Positions 13,736 to 14,456 of a stretch of 14,456 nt of DNA are shown here, in pieces (positions within the stretch are counted from its first letter, which is position 1; each line of letters opens with the position of its first letter). Under the pieces are notes generated by a model. That model had not been told where the DNA came from, did not search any database, and worked only from the letters and a program-made list of their open reading frames with translations. The stretch spans positions 1 to 14,456 of the forward strand of contig CAMCYB010000041.1 in the NCBI GenBank assembly GCA_945883615.1, written 5' to 3'. The DNA comes from Bordetella parapertussis. Lineage in GTDB: Bacteria; Pseudomonadota; Gammaproteobacteria; Burkholderiales; Burkholderiaceae_B. Made by a program: the position numbers and the translations under genes.

Positions 13736-14456
13736 ATGTCTACTCTTAATGACTTCCAAACGATTGAAAACAAGCCGAATGTAAATAATCACGGTCGTTT
13801 ACGACTGTTGGGTTTCAAACATTTTGCATTTATTTTTACAGTCATTTTTGTGTCTTGGGTGCAATGTAATCCCCCTGTTCATGCTGCTAGTAGCGGTGAC
13901 ACAGCAACGCTTAACGCTGCAACAAACGACCCAAGTGATGTTCAAACCCGAAACATCACAACGAGTGGGGCTCTCGAACTAGGTTCGCCATCATCGCCAT
14001 CGACGCCCTCAACGTTAACCCAAATTAAAACGGCTTATCACACAGCAGTCGAGCACGTTAAAGACACCTGGATAGAAGGCAAAGTTGAACTGTATGTCCC
14101 TTTTCTGTCCTATCACATGCCTTTTGCCTACAGCGCTGAAAAACGATCAGAATATAACGAATACCCCGGCGGTGCTGGCATAGGTTTAGGGCGATATAAC
14201 GCCAGTGGTAATTATGAGGCCACCTACGCCATGGCTTTTCTTGACTCGCACAGCGAGATGTCTTACTTGGTTGGCTATGGTTGGATACCCACTTGGAATG
14301 TAGGCAAAAGCGGTAGTTGTCAACAAAGATGGCCGTTCTTTCATGCTGCCTGTTTTAAATTAATAGATTCATTGATGTGCTCTTTTGGTGGGTTAAGCCA
14401 GACTTCATTAATGGGTTGCCAATTGCGAGTTGACCGATTGTTCCAACGTTTAGGCA
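13736..14456 (+). CDS. pagP: Lipid A palmitoyltransferase PagP, N-terminal part; end anomalous and cut by the window
   Basis: This frame opens at ATG 13736 and is still open at the window end (240 codons). PagP is an outer-membrane beta-barrel that moves palmitate from phospholipid to lipid A. Residues ~29-50 are an export signal (FKHFAFIFTVIFVSWVQ, with VHA before ASS) after a long N-terminal tail. Residues 51-95 are a low-complexity Ser/Thr/Pro linker. Residues 111-189 are clear PagP: ELYVPFLSYHMPFAYSAEKR, YNEYPGGAGIGLGRYN, YAMAFLDSHSEM and GYGWIPTW, with the catalytic-type His127, Asp170 and Ser171 in place. From about residue 190 the expected barrel strands (GLGYT--VT-R-D, P-P--LP--S) are missing; instead there are four Cys in 35 residues, unlike an outer-membrane protein. 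Probably disrupted near 14300. Linked to glpK by a 16-base gap. Confidence 0.8.
   Translation, partial: MSTLNDFQTIENKPNVNNHGRLRLLGFKHFAFIFTVIFVSWVQCNPPVHAASSGDTATLNAATNDPSDVQTRNITTSGALELGSPSSPSTPSTLTQIKTAYHTAVEHVKDTWIEGKVELYVPFLSYHMPFAYSAEKRSEYNEYPGGAGIGLGRYNASGNYEATYAMAFLDSHSEMSYLVGYGWIPTWNVGKSGSCQQRWPFFHAACFKLIDSLMCSFGGLSQTSLMGCQLRVDRLFQRLG
14341..14456 (-). CDS. C-terminal end of an unidentified protein (possible mobile-element gene), partial
   Basis: The minus strand has an open frame entering from the right edge and ending at TGA 14341-14343, 37 codons long. It reads PKRWNNRSTRNWQPINEVWL, then NPPKEHINESINLKQAA. Composition (three Trp, many Asn, Pro, Lys and Arg, no Cys) and ordinary codons look more like real coding sequence than the plus frame over the same bases. 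It begins where pagP resemblance stops. I do not recognise the family. A transposase or another gene placed here by rearrangement would explain both observations. The frame is short, so chance is possible. Confidence 0.35.
   Translation of the reverse strand, partial: PKRWNNRSTRNWQPINEVWLNPPKEHINESINLKQAA

Noticed and set aside
13865..13870. Lipobox in the PagP signal (VQC)
   Set aside because: The residues before Cys44 (SWVQ) do not fit a lipobox; a standard cleavage after VHA is better, and PagP is not a lipoprotein.

Overview
The window looks like chromosomal DNA of a beta-proteobacterium, most likely Burkholderiales, with moderate GC. I base this on protein resemblance: a DUF3047 protein, a periplasmic SorA-type sulfite dehydrogenase with its cytochrome, a Can-like beta carbonic anhydrase, and a PagP that recalls the Bordetella enzyme. 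The genus cannot be fixed from the sequence.

Left edge (1-520, minus strand): an eroded accessory spot. The 5' end of an IS3-family element (start of orfA plus its terminal repeat) sits inside a DJ-1/PfpI-like gene, of which only the first ~67 codons remain. Just upstream on the same strand is a short 3' remnant of an NADP-dependent MDR oxidoreductase, abutting the end of the DUF3047 gene. At 1294-3480 (minus) is a fusion of a VTT/DedA-like membrane domain with a flavin disulfide-reductase-like domain; DUF3047 follows it with a TTG start.

Sulfur module (3572-6138, plus): a TauE/SafE anion exporter, a Tat-exported molybdopterin sulfite dehydrogenase (SorA-like) and a monohaem cytochrome c (SorB-like), closed by a good intrinsic terminator. 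Together they would oxidise sulfite to sulfate in the periplasm, pass electrons to cytochrome c, and move sulfite or related anions across the inner membrane.

Middle (6336-10296): a YdjM/DUF457 membrane metal-dependent hydrolase, a small XRE/HipB-like regulator, a convergent LysE-exporter plus bicupin pair (minus), then a beta carbonic anhydrase (plus). Short tandem repeats lie in front of the carbonic anhydrase, and four 22-bp tandem repeats lie behind it.

Glycerol module (10422-13719): glpD and glpK are divergent across a 178-bp spacer and convert glycerol to dihydroxyacetone phosphate. No glpF is visible. Sixteen bases after glpK starts a pagP gene (lipid A palmitoyltransferase) that runs off the window. 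Its N-terminal half is clear PagP, but the sequence after about codon 189 does not look like PagP in any frame, and the opposite strand there holds a plausible coding end. I suspect pagP is broken by an insertion or rearrangement.

I found no rRNA, tRNA, CRISPR array or clear new defence system. The most interesting items are the two degraded edges, the 22-bp repeats, the perfect hairpin in the cytochrome leader, and changed residues in otherwise familiar enzymes.
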